Of a stretch of 64,000 bases of DNA, positions 52,411-60,100 are shown in pieces. The DNA comes from Lachnospiraceae bacterium (lineage in GTDB: Bacteria; Bacillota; Clostridia; Lachnospirales; Lachnospiraceae). Position numbers and translations under genes: made by a program. Under the pieces are notes generated by a model. It searched no databases. It saw nothing but the letters and a program-made list of their open reading frames with translations, and had not been told where the DNA came from. Where the stretch lies: positions 25,233-89,232 of the forward strand of contig CABJAV010000013.1 of assembly GCA_902363675.1 (NCBI GenBank), written 5' to 3'. How positions within the stretch are numbered: the stretch's first letter is position 1; each line of letters opens with the position of its first letter.

Positions 52411-52590
52411 GTGGCTAGAACAGGTAGACCGAAGTCGGATAATCCTAAAAAAACTCTTATCGGATTAAAACTGACGGAGGAAGAAGCTGCAAGACTGAAA
52501 GGATATGCGTCCAAACATGACATGACCATAACACAGGTGCTACAAAGAGGGATTGATATGCAGTATGCAATGGATAAACCGGCTGAGTAG
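52411..52590 (+). CDS. Ribbon-helix-helix (CopG/Arc-like) regulator
   Basis: A 59-residue protein from GTG 52411 behind TGGAGGTG (an ATG 10 codons upstream overlaps the -10 box and is unlikely). It reads as one RHH domain: a strand (KKTLIGLKL), helix A (TEEEAARLKGYASKH) and helix B (TITQVLQRGIDMQYAM). With the palindromic operator in its own promoter it probably controls itself and possibly int, 37 bases downstream. Confidence 0.75.
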   Translation: MARTGRPKSDNPKKTLIGLKLTEEEAARLKGYASKHDMTITQVLQRGIDMQYAMDKPAE

Positions 52591-52627
52591 CTAGTACAAA
52601 ATCTCTTTCCTTGAGAGAGGAGACGAG

Positions 52628-53869
52628 ATGGCGAAATCAAGAAAGGATAACAAAGGGAGAGTATTAAGAAAAGGCGAAACTCAACGCAGTTGCGATGGTA
52701 AGTATGTATATACTTATGTTGATCCGGAAGGAAAGCGCCGGAGCATCTATTCTAAGGACATCATGGAATTGCGGGAGAGAGAAGTTAAACTGATGAAAGA
52801 TCAGCTTGATGGGTTGGATGCGTATGCAGCCGGAACATCTACAATCAATTTTGTTTTTGACAGATATATATCGACAAAGGCAGAGTTGAGGGAAACAACA
52901 ATGCGGAACTATAAATATATGTATGATCGCTTTATACGAGGTGGATTTGGCAAGAAGAAAATTGCCGCTGTGAAGTATTCTGATGTATTGCAGTTCTATC
53001 AGCATTTGTTGAAAGAGAAGGAAATGCAGATAAATACGCTAGAAACAATTCATACTGTTTTACACCCGACATTTCAGCTTGCTGTGCGTGATAACATCAT
53101 TCGTGTTAATCCAAGCGATGGAGTAATGGCACAGATTAAAAAGCAACCGGGGAAAAATCATGGTGTGAGACACGCTTTGACAGTGGAACAACAGAGAGCC
53201 TTTATACGCTATATTGATGAAAGTCCTACATTTTACCACTGGGCATCTTTTTTTAAGTTTCTGCTTGGAACAGGTTGCCGAATAGGAGAAGCAATCGGTA
53301 TCCGATGGGAAGACATTGATTTAGAAAAAAGGACGATCAGTATCAATCATAGCGTGGTTTATTACAGTAGAGAGTTCAAAGAACATCCGATATGTTCATT
53401 TGCTGTATCTCTTCCAAAGACAGAAGCTGGTATACGCACGATTCCGATGATGGATACGGTTTATGATGCACTCCAGATGGAATTGGATGACCAGAAGGAA
53501 CATGGATTTAATGAAACAGTGATTGATGGGATGAAAGGATTTATCTTTATGAATCGTTTTGGCAATATCCATAATCCGCAAGCTGTAAACAGAGCAATCA
53601 AGCGTATATATGAAGCACACAATGCAGAAGAAGTGGTAAAAGCTGCAAAACAGCACAGAGAGCCTGTGATAATACCACATTTTTCATGTCATCATTTGCG
53701 ACATACCTTTTGTTCAAGGTTTTGCGAAAATGAAACAAACTTAAAGGTAATTCAGTCTATTATGGGACACGCAAATATCGAAACAACCATGGATATTTAT
53801 GCGGAAGTTACCGATACTAAAAAGCAGGAAGCAATTCAAAATTTAGCACACAATTTAGATGTATTTTAG
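52628..53869 (+). CDS. int: Tyrosine integrase (Tn916 Int-like)
   Basis: A 413-residue tyrosine recombinase with an N-terminal arm-binding domain (residues 1-70), a core-binding SAM-like domain (70-180) and the catalytic domain: Arg in GTGCRIGEAIGI (near 216), HHLRH (near 356), His in MGHANIE (near 380) and Tyr in MDIYAEVT (near 390). It integrates and excises the ICE. Its gene ends about 170 bases before the metG fragment, so this is the integrase end of the element. Confidence 0.95.
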   Translation: MAKSRKDNKGRVLRKGETQRSCDGKYVYTYVDPEGKRRSIYSKDIMELREREVKLMKDQLDGLDAYAAGTSTINFVFDRYISTKAELRETTMRNYKYMYDRFIRGGFGKKKIAAVKYSDVLQFYQHLLKEKEMQINTLETIHTVLHPTFQLAVRDNIIRVNPSDGVMAQIKKQPGKNHGVRHALTVEQQRAFIRYIDESPTFYHWASFFKFLLGTGCRIGEAIGIRWEDIDLEKRTISINHSVVYYSREFKEHPICSFAVSLPKTEAGIRTIPMMDTVYDALQMELDDQKEHGFNETVIDGMKGFIFMNRFGNIHNPQAVNRAIKRIYEAHNAEEVVKAAKQHREPVIIPHFSCHHLRHTFCSRFCENETNLKVIQSIMGHANIETTMDIYAEVTDTKKQEAIQNLAHNLDVF

Positions 53870-53897
53870 GAAAGAGTCCGGCATGGACTGACGAGAG

Positions 53898-53936
53898 TAC
53901 GACAAAATGTGTGCCATACGACAAGAGTACGACAAA
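53898..53936 (+). repeat. Direct repeats at the ICE right end, candidate integrase arm sites
   Basis: TACGACAAA (53898-53906), TACGACAAG (53917-53925) and TACGACAAA (53928-53936) lie just after int. Such short repeats between integrase and element end are typical arm-binding sites. The core junction must lie between them and 54036. Confidence 0.6.
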
Positions 53937-54035
53937 TTCGAGTGGTGTAATCAGCATAAATATGTTATTATAATAATGTTGGAACACCGAAAAAGGCTTT
54001 ATTAAAGGAAAAAGCATTAAAGTAAATTAAATTGA

Positions 54036-54536
54036 TGTGAAATCCCGACAATGAAGTCACTCGACTCCGACAAGAAGGCTTCCAAGTCTTCCGAGGGAGA
54101 TGCAACAGAAGCTGCAAACGATAACAACGGATTCTTTACAGCTAATGAGAAGATTGATTTTTCAAATGTAAAGGTTGAGCCTTTATTCGAGGAAGAGGTT
54201 GATTTTGATACATTCAGCAAGTCAGATTTCAGAGCTGTTAAGGTAAAAGAGTGTGTAGCAGTTCCTAAGTCAAAGAAACTGTTGCAGTTCACACTTGACG
54301 ATGGAACAGGCACAGACCGCACTATTTTAAGCGGAATCCACGCTTATTATGAGCCGGAAGAGCTTGTTGGAAAGACACTTATTGCCATCACAAATCTTCC
54401 ACCAAGAAAGATGATGGGAATTGAGTCCTGCGGTATGTTACTTTCAGCAGTAAACAATCTTAAGGATTCAGAGGATGAAGAACTTCATCTTCTTATGGTT
54501 GATAACCATATTCCGGCAGGAGCAAAGCTGTACTAA
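54036..54536 (+). CDS. metG: Methionyl-tRNA synthetase, C-terminal tRNA-binding domain, cut off by the ICE
   Basis: An in-frame stretch from about 54036 (E-I-P-T-M-K-S-L) encodes a charged linker and a complete EMAP/Trbp111-type OB-fold (DFRAVKVKECVAVPKSKKLL, ILSGIHAYYEPEELVGKTLI, then the L-PPRKMMGIES segment), the C-terminal domain of bacterial MetRS. The catalytic part is absent and an in-frame TGA closes the frame upstream in ICE DNA. ATG 54051 has no ribosome-binding site, so it is probably not well translated. The 5' part of metG should lie beyond the left end of the ICE. Confidence 0.85.
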   Translation, partial: CEIPTMKSLDSDKKASKSSEGDATEAANDNNGFFTANEKIDFSNVKVEPLFEEEVDFDTFSKSDFRAVKVKECVAVPKSKKLLQFTLDDGTGTDRTILSGIHAYYEPEELVGKTLIAITNLPPRKMMGIESCGMLLSAVNNLKDSEDEELHLLMVDNHIPAGAKLY

Positions 54537-54554
54537 TTTTATATGAAAAGTAAG

Positions 54555-54595
54555 AGACCTTTCGATACTTGAAAAAGCATCGGAAGGTCTTTTTT
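54555..54595 (+). terminator. metG terminator
   Basis: AGACCTTTCGAT pairs with ATCGGAAGGTCT, followed by TTTTT, 18 bases after the metG stop. Confidence 0.8.
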
Positions 54596-54614
54596 ACGCC
54601 CAACTTACGCCCAA
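54594..54614 (+). repeat. 11-bp repeat array, left (TTACGCCCAAC)
   Basis: Two units, TTACGCCCAAC and TTACGCCCAA, at 54594-54603 and 54605-54614. A related array lies at 55763-55794. Short arrays of this kind resemble integrase arm or attachment regions. Confidence 0.55.
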
Positions 54615-54663
54615 AAACGAAAATATTGTAAGAAGGTATGTGATTTTGAGTGAAAAAGTGTCA

Positions 54664-54786
54664 TTATGCATGTCTGGAATGTTCTATAAATTCGATTAAG
54701 TCGGATTTCATGATTCTGTAGCTACCGGCAATTGTAATTGCTGGAATATAACCATTGTGAGATTCACTCCTTTCTGGAAATGTGGT
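54664..54786 (-). pseudogene. Excisionase (HTH_17-type) relic
   Basis: On the minus strand an open frame without start codon encodes ESHNGYIPAITIAGSYRIMK followed by SDLIEFIEHSRHA and a stop. This is the C-terminal part of a MerR-like excisionase domain (the usual G-Y-I-P-A and K-S-D-L-I-E-F pattern). The upstream half is lost after a TAG. It lies between two TTACGCCCAA arrays, so it is a remnant of a small integrated element distinct from the ICE. Confidence 0.6.
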
Positions 54787-54917
54787 CTATATCGGACTAT
54801 TTGGGTTTATTAAAGTGTTTTACGCATTTGCAACAATTGACAAAGTAAATAATTTTAAGGCATGCGTGTGATAGCTGTGGCTGTCATGCGCTATTTTAAT
54901 TTATGGAGGAAAATAAG

Positions 54918-55043
54918 ATGATTAGTTTTGAGACATTTAAGAAAAAGGTTGTAGTAGTATATTATAAACATCAAATGAATGGGTGCTATTTTAGCGTTAA
55001 TTCACCGAAAACAAAGGCTGCAAATAGTGAAAAAAATAACTAA
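54918..55043 (+). CDS. Small ORF, 41 residues
   Basis: ATG 54918 behind TATGGAGG encodes a basic peptide (MISFETFKKKVVVVYYKHQM...) without a recognised family. It may be a truncated remnant or a real small gene; the ribosome-binding site is the main support. The flanking gaps (54615-54917, 55044-55108) show no other coding sequence. Confidence 0.35.
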   Translation: MISFETFKKKVVVVYYKHQMNGCYFSVNSPKTKAANSEKNN

Positions 55044-55108
55044 TTAAATCTGTATTGCAAAATACTATACAACGTGGTACATTACAAATAGATAGGAGGA
55101 TATGGACT

Positions 55109-55408
55109 ATGGCAGTTAAAACAGCTAATGTAACAGCACGTATTCAACCAGAGATCAAAGAACACGCAGAGGCTATATTAGAAAAGTTGGGGATTCCGGT
55201 ATCAGTATTTATTGACATGGCATATAGACAGGTTATTATGAGAGATGGAGTCCCTTTCTCATTAGAAATCCCGAGTACTTTGACAACTAGAGATGCATTA
55301 TCCAAAGAGGAATTTGATACCATTATGCAGACTGGTCTTGCGCAGGCAAAGGCAGATGACTCTTTGGCTATGGATGATGCATTTAACCAGTTAAAAGCGG
55401 AGATTTAA
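55109..55408 (+). CDS. RelB/DinJ-type antitoxin
   Basis: A 99-residue protein from ATG 55109 behind TAGGAGG. The N-terminal segment KTANVTARIQPEIKEHAEAI is the RHH DNA-binding part of RelB/DinJ antitoxins (strand followed by E-A-I-L-E-K-L-G-I-P-V-S), and the C-terminal part is the toxin-binding tail. Its TAA overlaps the toxin ATG. It would neutralise the toxin and repress the operon. Confidence 0.85.
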   Translation: MAVKTANVTARIQPEIKEHAEAILEKLGIPVSVFIDMAYRQVIMRDGVPFSLEIPSTLTTRDALSKEEFDTIMQTGLAQAKADDSLAMDDAFNQLKAEI

Positions 55409-55755
55409 TGTGTATGGATAAAAAGTACGAAGTAAAGGTAACTCGGCAAGCGATGGCACAAATGAAAGAGATTGTGCATTATATTTCTGCGGAACTTCTA
55501 GCGCCAGAGGCTGCCAATAAGTTGCTTGATAAAATGCGTGATGCAATCGCTGCATTATCTTTTATGCCGAAGAAATATGCGCTTATAGAAGAGGAGCCTT
55601 GGAAGCATGAAGGAGTGCGAAAGATTATTGCAAAAAACTTCCTAATATATTATTGGGTGGATGAAGAAAATTTTAAAGTACAAGTTATTGCAGTGATTTA
55701 TAATAGGAGAGATCAGTTGCGAGCATTGATGAATATGGATTATAAATCAGAGTAA
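55408..55755 (+). CDS. RelE/ParE-type toxin
   Basis: A 115-residue protein of the RelE/ParE fold: KYEVKVTRQAMAQMKEIVHY, then FMPKKYALIEEEPW and RKIIAKNFLIYYWVDE, then VIAVIYNRRDQ. The fold fits ParE-like plasmid-stabilisation toxins; the mRNA-interferase versus gyrase target cannot be decided by eye. It starts inside the antitoxin stop codon, the standard order of the operon. Confidence 0.85.
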   Translation: MCMDKKYEVKVTRQAMAQMKEIVHYISAELLAPEAANKLLDKMRDAIAALSFMPKKYALIEEEPWKHEGVRKIIAKNFLIYYWVDEENFKVQVIAVIYNRRDQLRALMNMDYKSE

Positions 55756-56352
55756 TGATGACTTACGCCCAACATGCTCCCAATTTACGCCCAAAAGGGA
55801 AAAAGGGTGTAGAATTAGGGGGAAATATGAAATGCACATGCAAGGAATATGAAGTAATATAGGCTTATAAAGCGGAATAAAATAGATTTGTTGATCTTCC
55901 AGACGATGAAGTTATTAGACAAATAAATGCCCATTTTATGCGGGTTTGCGGACTTTGAAATTGTATGATACGACAAAATAACCTGTCTTAAAGGGTTAAA
56001 ATAAACGATTTTAAATTAAAATCGAGTCAGTTCAAGTTAATATTTTGTACTATAAGGACATTTTTCTAAAAGAAATTTTAGAGAATAGCAATCTACTTTG
56101 GAGATTCGATAAAAACAGTATTGCCGATCAATCTGCTATACCTCTTGTTATTCGTACAACTGGTATATGTTGGAATTAGGTGGTATGTAAAGGGATGGCG
56201 GGAAACAAGGAGATACTATTAAGGCAATACAACAAGGATTGAGTTTGTCAAGTAAAGCGTGTAAGTTTTTGATTTTTGCGACGGTGGTTGATTAGTGTCG
56301 ATAACCATTTTTTACAAGGTTCAATCATACGGAAATTATACCTCATACTCTC
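55756..56352. other. Gene-poor gap with remnants
   Basis: No intact gene. The gap begins with the second TTACGCCCAA array; near 55884-55958 a start-less frame reads VDLPDDEVIRQINAHFM, possibly an antitoxin-like remnant; CGATTTTAAATTAAAATCG (about 56007-56025) is a near-perfect palindrome. The rest shows nothing I can support. Confidence 0.4.
55763..55794 (+). repeat. 11-bp repeat array, right
   Basis: TTACGCCCAAC, ATGCTCCCAAT and TTACGCCCAA in a row (55763-55794). Together with the array at 54594 it brackets the excisionase relic and the toxin-antitoxin genes. Confidence 0.55.
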
Positions 56353-56398
56353 AAAGTCCCGGAACTCAGGAAACTGCACTCTTTCCGGGACTTTCTTT
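56353..56398. terminator. Terminator at the end of the Sir2-like operon
   Basis: AAAGTCCCGGAA pairs with TTCCGGGACTTT, located directly beyond the minus-strand stop at 56400. Confidence 0.65.
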
Positions 56399-56399
56399 A

Positions 56400-57227
56400 C
56401 TATTTGGCTACCATTGCTTGTTTTATTTTATTTAGATGGTCACTAAGGTATCCGTCAAGACCATAAGACGTATCTTTGATGTTATCTGGAATATACACTT
56501 CTCCCAAATTGATTGTTATATAAGTTGCATGTGGCTCATTTGCAGTCATTCGCATAAGAGGTGCTTTTATTAGCTGATTTCTCCAGCCAATACCAAGTTC
56601 CAGAATTACTATTTTCTTATTATGAAAATCTTTGCAGAACTTTTCCCATTCCATTTGTACTTCCTGCTTTGGAGGCTGTGCGTTATATAAATCCATTGCA
56701 GCACCACAAACCGGACATTTGGGAAGAAATTCCGAAAAAACCAAGCCGTTTTTTTCAACTTCTGCCAGTTTCCGAATGATTGGAAGTGCAGGATATGTTT
56801 TATCGTGACATAGCCTGCTGCAACGCAACTCAATCCAGTTTCCCTCAAGCTCATATACCCTTTGTGGCTCAAAACCAGACATTTCAAAATGTCCTTCACC
56901 ATTAGAAGTGAGGATGAAATATGGTTTATCTCCAACAATTGTTTTCAAATCCTCCATAACAGATGAAGTTGTATAATTTCCGCTGTAATGATTGACCAGT
57001 CTGCTAAAAAATCCCCATTTTTTCTCCTGTTTATTCCATCTGAAAAAGAAGCCATCTAAAATCTTTCGAAAACCATACTTTTCTTTATAATCCTTGAAAA
57101 GATTTTCAAATGCCTCGTCATCTGCAAACAGGTTTAGCCCTTCTGTGATGGATAAACCATTACTTGCACCGATCAATATTGCATCTGCATCCTTTATCTT
57201 TTGAGCTATTTCATAGTAATCATTCAT
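56400..57227 (-). CDS. Sir2-like NAD-dependent protein, second gene
   Basis: A 275-residue Sir2-fold protein. The Rossmann motif is G20-A-S-N-G-L-S, the TQN-like loop reads LTSNGEGHF (107-114), and the position of the catalytic His in canonical sirtuins is occupied by E128-G-N. Zinc cysteines are C136, C140, C171 and C174. A C-terminal V-I-L-E-L-G-I-G-W segment replaces the usual G-T-S-L motif. It overlaps its upstream partner by four bases. The altered active site points away from simple deacetylation; substrate unknown. Confidence 0.8.
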   Translation of the reverse strand: MNDYYEIAQKIKDADAILIGASNGLSITEGLNLFADDEAFENLFKDYKEKYGFRKILDGFFFRWNKQEKKWGFFSRLVNHYSGNYTTSSVMEDLKTIVGDKPYFILTSNGEGHFEMSGFEPQRVYELEGNWIELRCSRLCHDKTYPALPIIRKLAEVEKNGLVFSEFLPKCPVCGAAMDLYNAQPPKQEVQMEWEKFCKDFHNKKIVILELGIGWRNQLIKAPLMRMTANEPHATYITINLGEVYIPDNIKDTSYGLDGYLSDHLNKIKQAMVAK

Positions 57228-58195
57228 TCTAAGCCTCCTTCCAGGACAGCTCTGACATCCCCAAGTACTTTTGCAATATCATCTACAATCACAATTCCCT
57301 TTTCTTCGATTTCTTTCGGAAGAAGATTGTATTTATCATTGACACTGACATAATAAGCATCTGGCAATGTACCAGTCAGATGCCAGAACGGTTCCTGAAT
57401 AAACATTGGTGTCATACGCCCAACACCTAACTCAATAAAAAGAAGTCTTTTGTTCTTATTCTTTTCAAGATATTTCGACATTTTCTGGTATTCATGGTCA
57501 TATTTTCTGCCCTGAAGGAAATTCCCATATCCCCTTACCCACGGAAAAGCTTCGGCACCGCAATGCGGACAATGGGGAATCAGTTCGTCCGGGACAAAAG
57601 TTCCGCCGGTCATTGCTTCATACATCTTTTTTACCGGTTCTACGGCGTCCCATGTATCATCACAGCATTGCCTTGAACACTGGAAAAATCTATGATCGCC
57701 CTGAATTTCACTTACCTTTTCTTCGGGATAAAGCTTCACAAACTGTGTATCCTGATTCGTTGTCAGACTATGAAAATCTTTTCCATTTAATATTGCATCC
57801 AGATCAATATAGGGTTTGCGAACAGGGGCTGTCTGTGTGGTATGTAAAAAAGTTGTCAGATATCCCCATCTTTCATTTGGAGTATCAAAGTCGTACTGCA
57901 TGCCAGCAAAAGCACCTTTAAAATGGTATTTATCTGCAAATGGTTTAAAATATTTTCGATAGGATTCGTTGTCTTCGTAATAAAAATTGCCTCCTCCTGA
58001 GGCGGACAAACCGGAAGCACCGCCTACAATAATACATTCTGCATTCTGGATCTGTTTTGCAAAAATATGTATCTGCTCCTTATATGGAATCACCTTGTTT
58101 GAATTTTTATAAGGCGATTTTCCTGCCATATACATTCCATAATATCTTGAATAATTCATCTGTGTCTGCATAACAAGATTTTCGTATATACTCAT
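57224..58195 (-). CDS. Sir2-like NAD-dependent protein, first gene (SirTM-like)
   Basis: A 323-residue Sir2-fold protein: GGASGLSASGGG (58-69), TTNQD (145-149), Q165-G-D where a sirtuin normally has the catalytic His, zinc cysteines C173, C177, C209 and C212, and L-F-I-E-L-G-V-G-R near 256. Replacement of His by Gln recalls class M sirtuins (SirTM), which ADP-ribosylate rather than deacetylate, though no macrodomain, GcvH-like or lipoate-ligase gene is adjacent. First gene of a two-gene operon divergent from an Rrf2 regulator. Confidence 0.82.
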   Translation of the reverse strand: MSIYENLVMQTQMNYSRYYGMYMAGKSPYKNSNKVIPYKEQIHIFAKQIQNAECIIVGGASGLSASGGGNFYYEDNESYRKYFKPFADKYHFKGAFAGMQYDFDTPNERWGYLTTFLHTTQTAPVRKPYIDLDAILNGKDFHSLTTNQDTQFVKLYPEEKVSEIQGDHRFFQCSRQCCDDTWDAVEPVKKMYEAMTGGTFVPDELIPHCPHCGAEAFPWVRGYGNFLQGRKYDHEYQKMSKYLEKNKNKRLLFIELGVGRMTPMFIQEPFWHLTGTLPDAYYVSVNDKYNLLPKEIEEKGIVIVDDIAKVLGDVRAVLEGGLE

Positions 58196-58215
58196 TGTTC
58201 ATTCTCCATTTTAAT

Positions 58216-58295
58216 GCTGTTATATTATAATTTACAGCTAAATAATACTTTCTTCTTGCCTGTTTGTCAATAGGCTGTTATAATACTTTTAACAG
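58216..58295. promoter_or_regulatory. Paired operators between the Sir2 operon and the Rrf2 gene
   Basis: GCTGTTATATTATAATTTAC plus AGC (58216-58238) and CTGTTATAATACTTTTAACA plus G (58275-58295) are two similar imperfect palindromes in the divergent promoter gap, each overlapping a TATAAT-like box. The Rrf2-type regulator encoded beside them is the obvious candidate ligand. Confidence 0.6.
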
Positions 58296-58309
58296 TCAGG
58301 AGGGGAATC

Positions 58310-58753
58310 ATGAAATATTCAGTCAAATTAAGCCATGCACTTCATATACTGGTTTTTATCTATTTATCAGAAGGCTTACCTCTTTCAAGTGACAAAATTG
58401 CAGAAAGCATCCATACGAATCCAGGATGTGTAAGACAGATTATGTCCGTACTCCGAAATGCGGAACTAATAAAAAGTACAACCGGACATCCGAAACCGGA
58501 ACTCGCAAGAGAGCCGGAAACAATCTCGTTGCTTGATATATATAAAGCTGTGGAAGGTGATAAACCACTGCTTCATCTGGATACACATACAAACCCAGAA
58601 TGTGGTATAGGTGTGAATATCCAGCTTGCACTCCAGTCTTTTTATGATAAAGTGCAGAAAGATGCGGAAAATTCTATGGCGGGTATCAGTCTTAGTGATA
58701 TCATCAGGGGATATTATCAGCGGATTGAAAAATCAGAACAGACGGGGCGCTGA
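58310..58753 (+). CDS. Rrf2-family transcriptional regulator
   Basis: A 147-residue regulator with the Rrf2 N-terminal winged helix (MKYSVKLSHALHILVFIYLS, then SSDKIAESIHTNPGCVRQIM) and an ISLLDIYKAVEGDKPL dimerisation segment. It has only two cysteines (C40 and C102), not the three of IscR/NsrR, so an iron-sulphur cluster is doubtful. ATG follows AGGAGGGG. It likely controls itself and the divergent Sir2 operon through the two palindromes. Confidence 0.85.
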   Translation: MKYSVKLSHALHILVFIYLSEGLPLSSDKIAESIHTNPGCVRQIMSVLRNAELIKSTTGHPKPELAREPETISLLDIYKAVEGDKPLLHLDTHTNPECGIGVNIQLALQSFYDKVQKDAENSMAGISLSDIIRGYYQRIEKSEQTGR

Positions 58754-58755
58754 TT

Positions 58756-59037
58756 ATGGAAATCAAAAGGGATCATATACTAACAGGAAGTTTTTGTGCT
58801 CTTGGATGGCGTTTCCTGCTGGCATTTATAGTTATGAGTATATTAGCTGGGACTGGTTTTATAAAAATCAGGTTGAAAGGCAGAAGCGTAAAGCCTCTTT
58901 TATGGATTGCACTATTCAGTCCGAGGATTTACTTTATTGGAGAAACATTCGGCATTAGTCATACTACCGCATCAGAAAGCGGAGCTTTTCTTGCGTGTAT
59001 TCCGGTTGCATCAGATATGCACAAAGGGTGTTCCTGA
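58756..59037 (+). pseudogene. EamA/DMT-type transporter, truncated
   Basis: A 93-residue frame with two membrane helices (LGWRFLLAFIVMSILAGTGF, KPLLWIALFSP) and the EamA-type TFGISHTTASESGAFLACIP segment. A full EamA protein should continue for about 200 more residues after I-P-V-A-S, but here the frame breaks off into an unrelated SDMHKGCS end. An internal deletion or frameshift is likely. It begins two bases after the Rrf2 stop. Confidence 0.65.
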
Positions 59038-59041
59038 AAAC

Positions 59042-59386
59042 ATGAATCCATTTGCATCTTTGATCATTACTTATCTGGTCGGTGCAGCAGTAGCATTTAT
59101 TATGTTTTTGATTCTGGGAGACAGCCGGGACATTCTGACAGAACTGAAGAAAGCAAACTGGACATCTTTTGTACTTGGCATTGTACTCGTGGGGCTTGAG
59201 GTCGGCTTTATATATGCATACAAAGCTGGCTGGAAAGTCAGTGCAGCCCAGATCGTTACTTCATCCATACTTGGGGTAATTCTCATCATTGTTGGATATG
59301 TTGGATACAAAGAAGCAATAACATGGAATAAAATAGTCGGCGTTATTGTATGCCTGGCAGGACTTGGATTGATTAATCTGAAATAA
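59042..59386 (+). CDS. Short EamA-like membrane protein
   Basis: A 114-residue protein with four membrane helices (3-25, 38-58, 67-87, 93-111), resembling short single-domain DMT transporters of Firmicutes (GYVGYKEAITWNKIVGVIVC plus LAGLGLINLK). It is normal length for that family and looks intact. It starts five bases after the broken EamA frame. The substrate is unknown. Confidence 0.78.
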   Translation: MNPFASLIITYLVGAAVAFIMFLILGDSRDILTELKKANWTSFVLGIVLVGLEVGFIYAYKAGWKVSAAQIVTSSILGVILIIVGYVGYKEAITWNKIVGVIVCLAGLGLINLK

Positions 59387-59417
59387 GTGCAAAGGTAAAA
59401 ATAAGGACGATAACCTT

Positions 59418-59468
59418 AAACTGCGATAATGAGTTGATTTATATCCATTTCATTATCGCAGTTTTTTT
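59418..59468. terminator. Strong bidirectional terminator
   Basis: AAACTGCGATAATG pairs perfectly with CATTATCGCAGTTT, followed by TTTT. It separates the EamA gene from the leftward gene at 59473. Confidence 0.85.
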
Positions 59469-59472
59469 AAAA

Positions 59473-59709
59473 TTATAATTCAAGAGAATCTTCCGCATCC
59501 ACCCACAACTGCATTGTACCATCAAGATACAATTTGGCATATTCCAACGGTTCATCAATGGCAAGTGCGTTCAATGCACAGTCAGATCCGGGTGTAGTCT
59601 TTAAATTTCTTTCTGCTTCCCAACAATCAATGCGGAGCATATAGCCAGCACTGGTATATACATCAATGCTGTTTCTGTGTGGATTGTATTCTGCAAATAT
59701 CGTTCTCAT
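59473..59709 (-). CDS. Small DUF6061-like protein
   Basis: A 78-residue protein taken from the ATG ending at 59709 (MRTIFAEYNPHRNS), behind AGGAGA. It contains NPHRNSIDVYTSAGYMLRID and a C-terminal EPLEYAKLYLDGTMQLWVD helix, matching small clostridial proteins I recall as DUF6061. The function is unknown. Confidence 0.65.
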   Translation of the reverse strand: MRTIFAEYNPHRNSIDVYTSAGYMLRIDCWEAERNLKTTPGSDCALNALAIDEPLEYAKLYLDGTMQLWVDAEDSLEL

Positions 59710-60100
59710 CGTATCAAATCTCCTTATCATTCGATTAATCATCAGTTACAAAAATCAGAAGCATTTCAATCAGTTCACCATGTCACTTTTATTTTGTGTT
59801 ATACTGTTTTATATAATTTTTTTGCCCTTGTATTTTCCCTTATCAGAGTTCGTAAACACTGGTGGGACGATATAACACAAGGGAAACAATAAGGGAAAGC
59901 TCACCTGCGACAAATCCAGCGTTTTCAAGGGTTTACAGTGAATTTAATAACAAAATATAACAGTTATTAAATCTCATAAAACAGGTGTAATCTCAATCGG
60001 AATTGACCGAGCTCTTTGAGCGAGGGATACTTCTTGTCCGAAGGGCAAGAATATGGACATGAGAAAATGTAGAACAATCGGAAGTTTACGGAGACTAACT
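59710..60100. other. Non-coding gap before the immunity-type cluster
   Basis: No supported gene. It holds CCCTTGTATTTTCCCTTAT near 59823 and an inverted counterpart ACAAGGGAAACAATAAGGGA near 59876, which may be an old attachment site, and two small hairpins near 60010-60050 (GCTC-ttt-GAGC and CTTGTCC-gaa-GGGCAAG) similar in style to the array at 62341. Confidence 0.4.

Larger units (their letters stand above)
1..54036 (+). mobile_element. Tn1549/CTn-type ICE, left end outside window
   Basis: The order of genes (VirB6-like, PrgI, VirB4, NlpC/P60 hydrolase, topoisomerase III, methylase/helicase, ArdC-like protein, relaxase with MobC, XRE, sigma-like, HTH, xis, int) matches the Tn1549 and C. 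difficile CTn family with a Tn916-like recombination end. The right boundary is set by the tyrosine integrase, its downstream TACGACAA repeats and the start of an interrupted metG frame near 54036. The coupling protein, the 5' part of Maff2 and the left end must lie upstream. The element carries two nested transposons and two regulatory accessory modules. Confidence 0.88.

Noticed and set aside
55884..55958. VDLPDDEVIRQINAHFM fragment as an antitoxin gene
   Set aside because: No start, about 25 codons only, and resemblance rests on recall; reported only as a possible remnant.
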